Shown piece by piece: positions 18,001 through 24,319 of a stretch of 64,000 bases of DNA. Position 1 is the first letter of the stretch; every line of letters begins with the position of its first letter. Source of the DNA: Myxococcota bacterium (GTDB lineage Bacteria > Myxococcota_A > UBA9160 > UBA4427). The notes beneath the pieces are model-generated. The model saw only the letters and a list, made by a program, of their open reading frames with translations, made no database searches and was not told the DNA's origin. Location of the stretch: assembly GCA_041389495.1 (NCBI GenBank), contig JAWKRT010000001.1, positions 1,612,001 through 1,676,000 on the forward strand, given 5' to 3'. Made by a program: the position numbers and the translations under genes.

Positions 18001-18325
18001 GCACGCGCTGCGTGCGCGCCGCATCGACGAACAGCTCGGCACCGACGATGCCGCGCACGCCCGCGGCGCGCGTCGCCGCGTGGAAGCGCGGCGCGCCGTA
18101 GACGCCGTCGCGGTCGGCGAGCGCGAGCGCCGGATAGCCGAGCTCGGCCGCGCGCGTCGCGAGCTCTTCGGGGTTCGAGGCACCCTCGAGGAAGGAGAAC
18201 GCGCTGCGCGCGCGCAGCTCGACGTAGTCGCCGGGCTCCGCGCGCGGGCGGGCGGGGCGCGCTGTGGTGCGGCCGGGCGCGCGCGGCCCGGGCGCAGGAG
18301 CGAGGGGAGGGGGCGGGCGGGACAT
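15092..18325 (-). CDS. dnaE2: error-prone DNA polymerase III alpha subunit (ImuC/DnaE2)
   Basis: C-family polymerase that does mutagenic translesion synthesis with ImuA and ImuB. 1077 residues from ATG 18325, shorter than the roughly 1160 of replicative DnaE, as expected. An N-terminal PHP domain starts at YVELRARSAFSFLEGAS. The polymerase palm holds the catalytic aspartates in EWPDIDIDLPSG. There follow the fingers, the helix-hairpin-helix region and a C-terminal OB fold (RIAGHVIVRQRPGPAQGVCF). The first 40 or so residues are Pro/Arg-rich. Ribosome site GGAG lies 5 nt before ATG. Its promoter region nearly duplicates that of imuA, so DNA-damage control is likely. Confidence 0.94.
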   Translation of the reverse strand: MSRPPPPLAPAPGPRAPGRTTARPARPRAEPGDYVELRARSAFSFLEGASNPEELATRAAELGYPALALADRDGVYGAPRFHAATRAAGVRGIVGAELFVDAARTQRVRLLVASREGWRHLGRLTTLAHAAAGDARRAGAAFATWEQVEEHARGLVALVAGDATLEAAMLDRALGVFGRAHLRVDVARPLERTAARDARRAADLAASLGVDVVASGDVRAARAADRPLLDAFTCLRHGTTLEAAGRRLLPNGERHLQPREVVAARFADAPELVRGTRELAERCAFTLEDLGYRFPVFPVPDGHTQASWLRALTFRCARERYGAALAPRVRAQLERELAVIEKLDLAGYFLIVHDIARFARERRMLAQGRGSAANSAVCYALGITAVDPVGMELLFERFLSEERGEWPDIDIDLPSGAQREEVIQYVFAKYGAHGAAMTANVITYRTRMAVREMGKVLGLDGDTTGALSKALASMGFRDGEDPSELRRTLRESGVDPDAPRIAKLLELVARVQGLPRHLGQHSGGIVIAAGRLDEVVPIEPASMPGRRVVQWDKEDCADLGIIKIDLLGLGMLAALEETIPMIRDACGVEIDLAKLPPDDAATYAMIQKADTIGTFQIESRAQMATLPRLRPACFYDLVVEIAIIRPGPIVGQMVHPYLNRRAGREPVTYPHPSLEPILRRTLGVPLFQEQLLRIAMTAAGFSGGEAEELRRAMGFKRSIERMQQIEARLRSGMGARGITGTAQDDIVRHITSFALYGFPESHSASFALIAYASSYLKCHFPAAFLAGLLNAWPMGFYNPATLVKDAQRHGVEVRAIDVARSHWKCTLEGERCTRIGLRHASGLRAGSGLRIERARAERPFDSLGDFVRRAALQRDELDALAELGALASLPGAPTKRRAALWQVAGIERDATSLFAGEAPVARDGAHSASEAEGAIPVPEMDDVEATLADYRLAGLTTGPQIVAHLRPRLRARGVLSAAELRDVPNGRWVRIAGHVIVRQRPGPAQGVCFVTLEDETGTSNAVLMPAEFRRFRAPLHQAPIVEIAGPVQNVDGVIHVRARELSPVALSGDLPGSHDYR

Positions 18326-18345
18326 GGGGGCTCCGGTGTCCCGCT

Positions 18346-18374
18346 ACTTTCGCCTCGTGTTCGCCTCCGGGCAA
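18346..18374 (-). promoter_or_regulatory. dnaE2 promoter with overlapping SOS-type operator
   Basis: On the minus strand: TTGCCC (18374-18369), 17-bp spacer, GAAAGT (18351-18346). Inside lies GAAC (18362-18359), N7, GAAA (18351-18348), close to the alphaproteobacterial-type LexA site GAAC-N7-GAAC. Together with the next base it matches the imuA promoter at 25 of 29 aligned positions. Confidence 0.65.
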
Positions 18375-18462
18375 GTCGCGCGCGCCGCCTCGGCGCGCGC
18401 GCCGGTCGTCCGCGCCGCCTCCGCTCGGGCGTTCGCCCCGCTCCGGTGCGCGGCGATCGGCG

Positions 18463-18468
18463 TATGCT
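18463..18468 (+). promoter_or_regulatory. -10-like element, leaderless start of receiver gene
   Basis: TATGCT ends 6 nt before the ATG at 18475. No Shine-Dalgarno sequence is present, so transcription probably begins at or next to the start codon. Confidence 0.45.
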
Positions 18469-18474
18469 GCCCGC

Positions 18475-18894
18475 ATGGCCGGCGCACTCGACTCCCAGGT
18501 GGGCGAGGGCTCCGTCTGCATCCTCGTCGTCGACGACGAGGAGCAGCTCCGGCGCCTGATGGGGCGCGTGCTCGCGCGCGACGGCTTCGCCGTCGCCGAG
18601 GCGAGCGACGGCGCGGAGGCGGTCGCGCTCGCGGCGAGTGCGAAGCCCGCGCTCGCGATCGTCGACCAGAAGCTCCCGCCCGAAGGCGGCGCCTCCGTCG
18701 TGCGCGCGCTGCACGCGGCGATCCCCGCGCTGCGCATCGTCGTCGCGAGCGGCGGCGATCTCGACGCCGCGCTGCGCGACGACCTCGCGCGCATCGGCGG
18801 CAGCTTCCTGCGCAAGCCGTTCGCGCCCCGTACCCTCGCCGAGATGGTGCGTCGCGTGCTCGCGGGAGAGAGCCACCCCGACGGTCTCCGCTGA
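18475..18894 (+). CDS. stand-alone response regulator receiver domain
   Basis: 139 residues, one CheY-like receiver and no output domain. Acidic pair D20-D21, phospho-acceptor D64 (AIVDQKLPP), S92 in place of the usual Thr/Ser, and K114 (FLRKPFAP) are all present, so it should be phosphorylatable. Its stop overlaps the ATG of the FAD oxidoreductase gene by 1 bp (TGATG), so the two are translationally coupled. No partner histidine kinase is adjacent; the orphan kinase-like protein at 33.2 kb is the only candidate in the window. Signalling by protein-protein contact is likely. Confidence 0.88.
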   Translation: MAGALDSQVGEGSVCILVVDDEEQLRRLMGRVLARDGFAVAEASDGAEAVALAASAKPALAIVDQKLPPEGGASVVRALHAAIPALRIVVASGGDLDAALRDDLARIGGSFLRKPFAPRTLAEMVRRVLAGESHPDGLR

Positions 18895-20210
18895 TGGCGT
18901 CGATCGTCGTCGTGGGCGGCGGCATCGCCGGGCTCGCGTGTGCCTGGCGGCTGCGGCACGCCGAGCACGACGTCGAGGTGCTCGAGGCCGCGGACGCGCC
19001 GGGCGGCCGCGTGCGCACGACGCTCGTCGACGGCTACCGCCTCGAGCGCGGGCCGGCGGCGTTCGGCCCGCTCGACCACAACCGCCGCGTGCTCGTGCAC
19101 GCGCTCGGCCTGCAGGACGCGCTCCATCCGATCGAGCCGGGCGGCAGCGCGGTGCTGCGACGCGGCGTCTTCGTTCCGGTGCCGACCGACTCGGTGCGCG
19201 CGTTCTTCGCGTCGCCGCTCCTGTCGGTGGGCGCGCGCGTGCGCGCCGCGCGCTTCGCGCTCGATCTCGTGCGCCGCCGCGGCGAGCTCGACCTCCACCA
19301 CCCCGAGCGCGCGGCCGCGCGCGAGCGCGGCGACGCCGCCACCGATCTGGCGCGCGCGTGCGGCGTCGAGGCGCGCGACTTCCTGGTCGCGCCCGTGCTC
19401 GAGCCGCGCCTCGGCGCGCCGCTCGAGGCGTGCTCCGATGCGTTCGTGCAGCTCGTGCTGCTCGAGGAGCTGCGCGGCGGCGGCTTCGAGGCGATCACCG
19501 GCGGCATGGGGCGCGTCGTCGACGCGCTGCGCGACCAGGTCGCGGTGCGCTGCGGCGCGCGCGTCGAGAGCGTGGAGACGGAGCGCGGCGGCGCGGTCGT
19601 TCGCTATGTCGCGAGCGGGCGCGAGCGGCGCGTGTTCGCGGACGCCGTCGTGATCGCGCTGCCCGCCGATCGCGCCGCCGCCGTCTGCGCGAAGCTCACG
19701 CCCGAGGAGCACGGCTTCCTCGCGAGCGTCGGGACCGGGCGCGCGCTCGTCGTGCACGCGCTGCTCGACGAGCCACCGCGCGGGCTCGCGCACTACGCGC
19801 TCCACGTCCCGTCGCAGCTCGGCCTCGACCTCGCGCGCATCTGCGTCGAGCACCACAAGCGCGACGCCGCGCCGCCGGGCGCGGGCGCGCTGCGCATCGA
19901 GCTCGACCCGCGCGCCGTGGAGCGCCTGTGGAGCCGCGACGACGATCGGCTCGGGGCGCGCGTGCTCGAGGCGCTCGAGCGCACGCCGATCGGCCGGGTG
20001 CGGCCGCGGCGCATCGTCGTCGAGCGCGTGGCGTCGGCGGGCTCGCGCTTCGCGCCCGGCGCGCTGCGGCGGCTGCGCGCCTTCCTCGAGCGCGCGGAGC
20101 GCACGCCGCGGCTCGCCTTCGCCGGGGACTTCCGCGTCGGCCCGTATACTGAGGGCTCCCTGACGAGCGGTCTGCGCGCGGCGAGCGAGGTGGTCCGCGC
20201 GCTCGGCTGA
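18894..20210 (+). CDS. FAD-dependent oxidoreductase, protoporphyrinogen oxidase-like
   Basis: 438 residues of the flavin amine oxidase superfamily. The N-terminal dinucleotide fold reads VVVGGGIAGLACAWRL with EVLEAADAPGGRVRT following. The C-terminal FAD motif is AFAGDFRVGPYTEGSLTSGLRAA, as in HemY/HemG-type protoporphyrinogen oxidases and related desaturases. No other heme genes are near, so the substrate is open: carotenoid, amine or porphyrinogen. It starts within the stop codon of the receiver gene. The GTG of gloA follows 32 bp later. Confidence 0.75.
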   Translation: MASIVVVGGGIAGLACAWRLRHAEHDVEVLEAADAPGGRVRTTLVDGYRLERGPAAFGPLDHNRRVLVHALGLQDALHPIEPGGSAVLRRGVFVPVPTDSVRAFFASPLLSVGARVRAARFALDLVRRRGELDLHHPERAAARERGDAATDLARACGVEARDFLVAPVLEPRLGAPLEACSDAFVQLVLLEELRGGGFEAITGGMGRVVDALRDQVAVRCGARVESVETERGGAVVRYVASGRERRVFADAVVIALPADRAAAVCAKLTPEEHGFLASVGTGRALVVHALLDEPPRGLAHYALHVPSQLGLDLARICVEHHKRDAAPPGAGALRIELDPRAVERLWSRDDDRLGARVLEALERTPIGRVRPRRIVVERVASAGSRFAPGALRRLRAFLERAERTPRLAFAGDFRVGPYTEGSLTSGLRAASEVVRALG

Positions 20211-20242
20211 CGCCTCCGCTCGTTCCGACCGCCGGAGGCCCC

Positions 20243-20668
20243 GTGTCCCTTCGCTACCTGCACACGATGGTGCGCGTCACCGATCTCGACGCGTCGCTCG
20301 CGTTCTACTGCGACGCGCTCGGCCTGCGCGAGCTGCACCGCTACGACGTTCCCGCCGGCCGCTTCACGCTCGTCTTCCTCGCCGCGCCGGGCGACGACGA
20401 CGCGCAGGTCGAGCTCACGCACAACTGGGACCCGGAGGCGTACGGCGGCGGGCGCAACTTCGGGCACCTCGCCTACGAGGTCGACGACGTCTACGCGGCG
20501 TGCGAGCGGCTCGCCGCGCACGGCGTCGTCATCCTGCGTCCGCCGCGCGACGGCCGCATGGCCTTCGTGCGCTCGCCCGACGCGATCTCGGTCGAGCTGC
20601 TGCAGAAGGGCGCGCCGCTCGCGCCGCGCGAGCCGTGGGCCTCGATGCCGAACACGGGCGAGTGGTAG
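20243..20668 (+). CDS. gloA: lactoylglutathione lyase (glyoxalase I)
   Basis: Converts the methylglyoxal-glutathione hemithioacetal to S-lactoylglutathione. 141 residues from a GTG preceded by GGAGG. The metal ligands fit E. coli GloA: H7 (YLHTMVRV), E57 (AQVELTHNW), H75 (FGHLAYEV) and E118 (SVELLQ). The NW-x-P-E-x-Y-x-x-G signature (NWDPEAYGGG) is typical of glyoxalase I. It is likely cotranscribed with the upstream FAD enzyme and with dinB, 64 bp downstream. Confidence 0.93.
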   Translation: MSLRYLHTMVRVTDLDASLAFYCDALGLRELHRYDVPAGRFTLVFLAAPGDDDAQVELTHNWDPEAYGGGRNFGHLAYEVDDVYAACERLAAHGVVILRPPRDGRMAFVRSPDAISVELLQKGAPLAPREPWASMPNTGEW

Positions 20669-20732
20669 CGATCGTGTCGGCGGGCGGCGCAGGGGCCTTC
20701 GCGCCGGGAAGCGCTCCGGGTCGGGAGCGCGC

Positions 20733-22004
20733 GTGAACGCGGAGCACCCGCGCGTCGTGCTCCACGCCGACATGGACGCGTTCTACGCGTCCGTCGAGCA
20801 GCGCGACGACCCGCGCCTGCGCGGCCGCCCGGTGATCGTCGGCGGCACGGGAGCGCGCGGCGTCGTGTCGGCCGCGAGCTACGAGGCGCGCGCCTTCGGC
20901 GTGCACTCGGCGATGCCGACCTATCGCGCGCGCCAGCTCTGCCCGCACGGCGTCTTCCTGCGCGGCGAGATGGCTCGTTATGCGGCCGAGAGCCGGCGCA
21001 TCTTCGACGTGTTCCGCGAGTTCTCGCCGAGCGTCGAGGGGCTCTCGCTCGACGAGGCCTTCCTCGACCTCACGGGCTCGGAGCGGCTGCTCGGCGCGCC
21101 GGGCGACGTGGGCCGGCGTCTGCGCGCGCGCGTGCGCGAGGTGACGGGGCTCGCCGTCTCCGTCGGCATCGGCCCCGTGAAGATGGTCGCGAAGATCGCG
21201 AGCGACGCGGCGAAGCCCGACGGCCTCGTCGAGGTGCGCGCGGGCGACGTGCGCGCGTTCCTCGACCCGCTCCCCGTGCGCCGGCTGTGGGGAGTCGGGG
21301 CGACGGGCGAGCAGCGGCTCCACGCGCTCGGGCTGCGGACCGTCGGCGACGTCGCGCGCGCGGATGCGCGCTTGCTCGAGCGCGCGCTCGGCGCGCACGG
21401 CGTCGCGCTCGCGCGGCTCGCGCGCGGCGACGACCTGCGCGAGGTCGAGCCGTTCCGCGAAGCCGTCTCGTACAGCGAGGAGAACACGTTCGCGCGCGAC
21501 GTCGCGTCGCGCGACGTGCTCGCCGCGACGCTCCTCGCGCACGCCGAGGCCGTCGCGCGGCGCCTCCGCCGCGACGGGCTCGAGGCGCGCACGGTCGTGC
21601 TCAAGTGGCGGTTCGGGAGGCGGCGCGCGCCCGGGCCGCGCGGCTACCCGCTGCACACGCGCCGCACGACGCTGTCCGCGCCGACCGACGAGGGCCTCGT
21701 GATCGCGCGCGAGGCGACGCGGCTGCTCGACCGCGGCGCGCTCGACGAGCCGGTGCGGCTCGTCGGGGTCGGCGCGACGAACCTGGTGGCGCGCGGCGAC
21801 GGGCAGCTCGGGCTCTTCGAGGGCGCCGAGCGCGCGTCGACCGAGCGGCGGCGCCGGCTCGACCGGGCCGTCGACGCGCTGGTCGACCGCTTCGGCGACG
21901 GCGCGGTGAAGCGGGGCGGCGAGGGCGACGCCGCGCGCGCCGGGCTGTCGCTGCAGGCGAAGCGCGGCGAGCGCGGTGCGCCGTCAGCGGAGCGCCCCGA
22001 CTGA
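20733..22004 (+). CDS. dinB: DNA polymerase IV (Y-family)
   Basis: Translesion polymerase. 423 residues from GTG 20733. Catalytic carboxylates are D13 (HADMDAFYASVEQ) and D107-E108 (LSLDEAFLDLTG). Thumb and little-finger regions follow, and a beta-clamp binding motif QLGLF sits in GDGQLGLFEGAE. The C-terminal 60 residues are basic and low in complexity. No LexA-type box like those of dnaE2 and imuA is found in the 64-bp gap before it, so it may be constitutive within the gloA transcript. Its last 21 bp overlap the convergent PH-domain gene. Confidence 0.95.
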   Translation: MNAEHPRVVLHADMDAFYASVEQRDDPRLRGRPVIVGGTGARGVVSAASYEARAFGVHSAMPTYRARQLCPHGVFLRGEMARYAAESRRIFDVFREFSPSVEGLSLDEAFLDLTGSERLLGAPGDVGRRLRARVREVTGLAVSVGIGPVKMVAKIASDAAKPDGLVEVRAGDVRAFLDPLPVRRLWGVGATGEQRLHALGLRTVGDVARADARLLERALGAHGVALARLARGDDLREVEPFREAVSYSEENTFARDVASRDVLAATLLAHAEAVARRLRRDGLEARTVVLKWRFGRRRAPGPRGYPLHTRRTTLSAPTDEGLVIAREATRLLDRGALDEPVRLVGVGATNLVARGDGQLGLFEGAERASTERRRRLDRAVDALVDRFGDGAVKRGGEGDAARAGLSLQAKRGERGAPSAERPD

Positions 22005-22361
22005 GAGCAGCCGGTACACGTCGTGGAGGCTCGCGTCGTTGCGGAAGCGCTTCACGATCGGGTCGGGCTGGCCGGCGGTCCAGATGCGCAGCTCCGCGTC
22101 GAGGTCGAGCGTCCCCGCGTTCTCCTTCGAGAAGCGCGTGATGCTCCGGTACGGGATCGACGTCACGAGCGCCTTGCGGCCGGCGATGCCCTGGCGGTCG
22201 ACGAGCACGAGTCGCGCGCTCGTGAAGACGTAGAGGTCGCGCCCCACGCGGAAGGCCTTCTCGATGCGCTCGCCCGGGACGAGGAACGACGCGAGCTCCT
22301 CCTCGACCGACGACGACTCGAGCTCGCTCGCGGTCCCGATCCATCCGCTCCACATGCCCAT
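21984..22361 (-). CDS. bacterial PH-domain protein (YokE-like)
   Basis: 125 residues, soluble. A single pleckstrin-homology-like domain of the bacterial PHb type covers most of the chain: LVPGERIEKAFRVGRDLYVFTSARLVLVD, then SIPYRSITRFSKEN and a final helix LHDVYRLLS. Its function in bacteria is mostly unknown. The 3' end overlaps dinB by 21 bp, tail to tail. The palindrome CGAAC-N4-GTTCG lies 140 bp upstream. Confidence 0.78.
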   Translation of the reverse strand: MGMWSGWIGTASELESSSVEEELASFLVPGERIEKAFRVGRDLYVFTSARLVLVDRQGIAGRKALVTSIPYRSITRFSKENAGTLDLDAELRIWTAGQPDPIVKRFRNDASLHDVYRLLSVGALR

Positions 22362-22816
22362 CGCGTCGTCACCCCCCGTCGCTGCGGCGCGCAGGTTCGC
22401 GCACTCGGTCGCGGTCGCCCGCGCGCGTCGGCCGCGTCTTCCCCGGGGAGCTGGCCCAATTCGCGCCAGCTCCGCACCGACCCGCCGCGCCCGCGCCGGC
22501 CCGAACGTCCGTTCGATATCGACACGCGGCGTATCGCGACGGCGTCGGGCGGATCGCGTCGCGCAAGCGCCTCCCGGTCCGGTGGCGTGCGTCGACGAGG
22601 CTGCCTACTGTTTGCGCCGCTTGCAACTGGCCCTGCCCGATTTCGATTCCTTCCGAGTTCATCTCACTTCGCAGTCGGCTCAGAGTTCCGTGACGCAAGT
22701 GACGCGGCGACGAGGAAAGCAGCCGCGCCTCGACCGAGACCCGATCCTGCGAAGGACGTTAGGTGCGGGTCCGAATGGCTCGCGCCAATGAGTGGCCGGG
22801 CTTCTGGAGTGCATCT
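22362..22816. other. 455-bp gene-free region between PH-domain and RRM genes
   Basis: Divergent regulatory region, less GC-rich than its surroundings toward 22600-22760. It holds a 9-bp stem-loop (GGAGCTGGC 22447-22455 with GCCAGCTCC 22465-22473) and a palindrome CGAAC-GTCC-GTTCG at 22502-22515. The stretch 22605-22700 is the likely promoter and leader of the RRM gene, but no convincing -35/-10 pair could be fixed. Confidence 0.6.
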
Positions 22817-23125
22817 GTGAAGAAGTTGTACGTTGGGAACCTGCCCTGGAGCTGCACCGAGGACGAGCTCCGGGATCTGTTCGGATCGTTCGGTTCCGTC
22901 GAGTCGGTCGCGATCATCACCGACCGCGAGACGGGCCGCTCGCGCGGGTTCGGATTCGTCGAGATCGAGCCTTCGGAAGGCGCGGACAAGGCGATCGAGC
23001 AGCTGGATGGTCGCGACTTCGGCGGTCGCGCCCTGCGTGTGAACGAGGCGAACGACAAGCGCAGCGGCGGCGGCGGTGGCGGTGGCCCCCGCGGTGGCGG
23101 CGGCGGCGGTCGGCCTCGCTGGTAG
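22817..23125 (+). CDS. RNA-binding protein, single RRM with Gly/Arg-rich tail
   Basis: 102 residues from GTG 22817 (VKKLYVGNLPW), preceded by TGGAG at a suitable distance; a longer upstream start would add an unrelated leader. One RRM domain: RNP2 is LYVGNL (residues 4-9) and RNP1 is RGFGFVEI (43-50). The tail is nearly pure glycine with Arg and Pro, like the glycine-rich RNA-binding proteins of cyanobacteria and some proteobacteria. It probably acts in RNA chaperoning or cold adaptation, by analogy. It is monocistronic: a strong hairpin follows. Confidence 0.93.
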   Translation: MKKLYVGNLPWSCTEDELRDLFGSFGSVESVAIITDRETGRSRGFGFVEIEPSEGADKAIEQLDGRDFGGRALRVNEANDKRSGGGGGGGPRGGGGGGRPRW

Positions 23126-23144
23126 CGCGCGGCAGGTAGCTTCG

Positions 23145-23178
23145 ACGCGCGAGCTCCGCGAGAGCGGAGCTCGCGCGT
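23145..23178 (+). terminator. strong stem-loop after RRM gene
   Basis: A perfect 15-bp stem, ACGCGCGAGCTCCGC (23145-23159) with GCGGAGCTCGCGCGT (23164-23178), closed by a GAGA tetraloop of the GNRA type. It starts 20 nt after the RRM stop. Only TTCC follows, so it may work mainly as a transcript stabiliser or a Rho-independent-like pause. Confidence 0.7.
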
Positions 23179-23265
23179 TCCACCTTCCGGCCCGCTTCCG
23201 GCCGCGCCGCTCCGCGCGGCCGGCTCCCGCTCCGACGAGAGCGTTCGAGGCGCGCGTGTGGCGCG

Positions 23266-23853
23266 TCAGTCGCTCGACTTGTCCCAGCGGTAGACGTGCA
23301 TCGGCGGCACGTTCAGCAGCTCGAGCTGCACGCTCGCGCGCCCGAACACGCGGCGCCCGAGCTTCTCCACGCGATCGCGGAACTGATAGGCGACGAACCG
23401 CCCGCCGGGCGCGAGCGCGTCGCGCACGCTCTCGAGGATGCTCGTGCCGAGCGCGCGCGGCATCGTCGAGAACGGGATCCCGGACAGGATCACGTCGGGC
23501 GCGGGAAGGTCGAACTTCGCGAGCGCGCTCGGAATGTCGGCCGCGCTGCCCTCGAACACGATGAGCCGCGGGTCGCGCACGTGCTCGCGCAGCAGCCGCG
23601 CGAAGTGCGGGTTGATCTCGATCGCGAGCAGCGTCGCGTCGGGGGCGAGGGCGCGGAGCAGCGCGCGCGTCGTGCCGCCCGTTCCGGGGCCGAGCTCGAC
23701 GACGACGCGGCTGCTCGCGAGGTCGGCGCTCTTCACGATGCGGCGCTCGAGGAAGCGCGAGCTCGGAATCACCGACCCGACCTCCTTCGGTCGCTTCAGG
23801 AATCCGCGCAGGAAGGCCAGTCGGTGTTCGGGGTCGGGGGTGGCGAGGGGCAT
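23266..23853 (-). CDS. SAM-dependent methyltransferase, PmtA-like
   Basis: 195 residues. An N-terminal RLAFLRGFLKRPKEVGSVIPSSRFLERR segment precedes the class I motif VVELGPGTGGTTRAL and acidic strand LLAIEIN. This is the layout of phospholipid N-methyltransferases (PmtA), which methylate phosphatidylethanolamine, and of the related KsgA-like fold. No membrane segment. Membrane lipid modification is plausible, and a fatty acid desaturase lies 10 kb away, but other small-molecule substrates are possible. Confidence 0.72.
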   Translation of the reverse strand: MPLATPDPEHRLAFLRGFLKRPKEVGSVIPSSRFLERRIVKSADLASSRVVVELGPGTGGTTRALLRALAPDATLLAIEINPHFARLLREHVRDPRLIVFEGSAADIPSALAKFDLPAPDVILSGIPFSTMPRALGTSILESVRDALAPGGRFVAYQFRDRVEKLGRRVFGRASVQLELLNVPPMHVYRWDKSSD

Positions 23854-24064
23854 GCGAGAGCGTTCCTCCGTCGAGGCGCGCCCTCGGCGCGCGCGGTCGG
23901 ATCGGGCTGGGAAGAGAGCGCACGTTTTTTAGAGGTGAAGCGACGCGCGGTCAAGCGAGTCGTGCGCGGCGCGGCGAGAATGCGCCGGAGCGCGGGGCCC
24001 TCCCCTCGAACGGGCGTTCGCGCGCCCGATCGTGCCGGGGCGGGCGCGGCTCGGACCGCGCGCC

Positions 24065-24100
24065 GGGCCGCGCATCGGGCCGCGCATCGGGCCGCGCGCC
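24065..24100. repeat. 12-bp tandem repeat, three copies
   Basis: GGGCCGCGCATC occurs at 24065 and 24077, followed by a variant GGGCCGCGCGCC at 24089. It is in non-coding DNA downstream of imuB. Confidence 0.75.
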
Positions 24101-24199
24101 CGTTCGTCGCGCGCGCCCGACCCGCGCGCGGCCGCGCGCGCTCGGCGCGCGACGGCGCTGCGCGCCCGCCGCATCGCGACGTCGCCCATCGCGCGCGCT

Positions 24200-24239
24200 C
24201 CGCACACGCGCGCACTCCGCATCGCGCGCGCGTGTGCGG
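24200..24239 (-). terminator. 14-bp stem-loop downstream of imuB
   Basis: CCGCACACGCGCGC (24200-24213) pairs perfectly with GCGCGCGTGTGCGG (24226-24239), 12-nt loop. It lies about 80 nt after the imuB stop. The stem is partly alternating CG/CA and could also form unusual DNA structures; there is no T-run. Confidence 0.45.
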
Positions 24240-24319
24240 TATCGCGTCGCGCGCGCTCCGCGTGCCGCATCGCGCGCGCCGCGCGCCGCGCCGACCGCGC
24301 GCGCGTTCCGCGATCGATG

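Larger units (their letters stand above)
23854..24319. other. 466-bp gene-free, CpG-rich region
   Basis: Lies between the methyltransferase start and the imuB stop. The part next to the methyltransferase holds an A/T tract (TTTTTT at 23925-23930) that may belong to its promoter. 24040-24310 is almost entirely alternating CG with short repeats and one long stem-loop. No credible gene is seen here. Confidence 0.6.

Noticed and set aside
15546..19856. A 1436-residue minus-strand frame overlapping dnaE2 and beyond
   Set aside because: Shadow of dnaE2 in another frame; the composition is repetitive Arg/Ala and it crosses the receiver and FAD oxidoreductase genes in antisense.
20669..20732. Search for a LexA-type box before dinB
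   Set aside because: The 64-bp gap has a single CTTC and no GTTC/GAAC pair at 7-bp spacing; no site claimed.
24065..24100. Short regular repeats considered as a CRISPR array
   Set aside because: Units are 12 bp and contiguous without spacers, and there are no cas genes.
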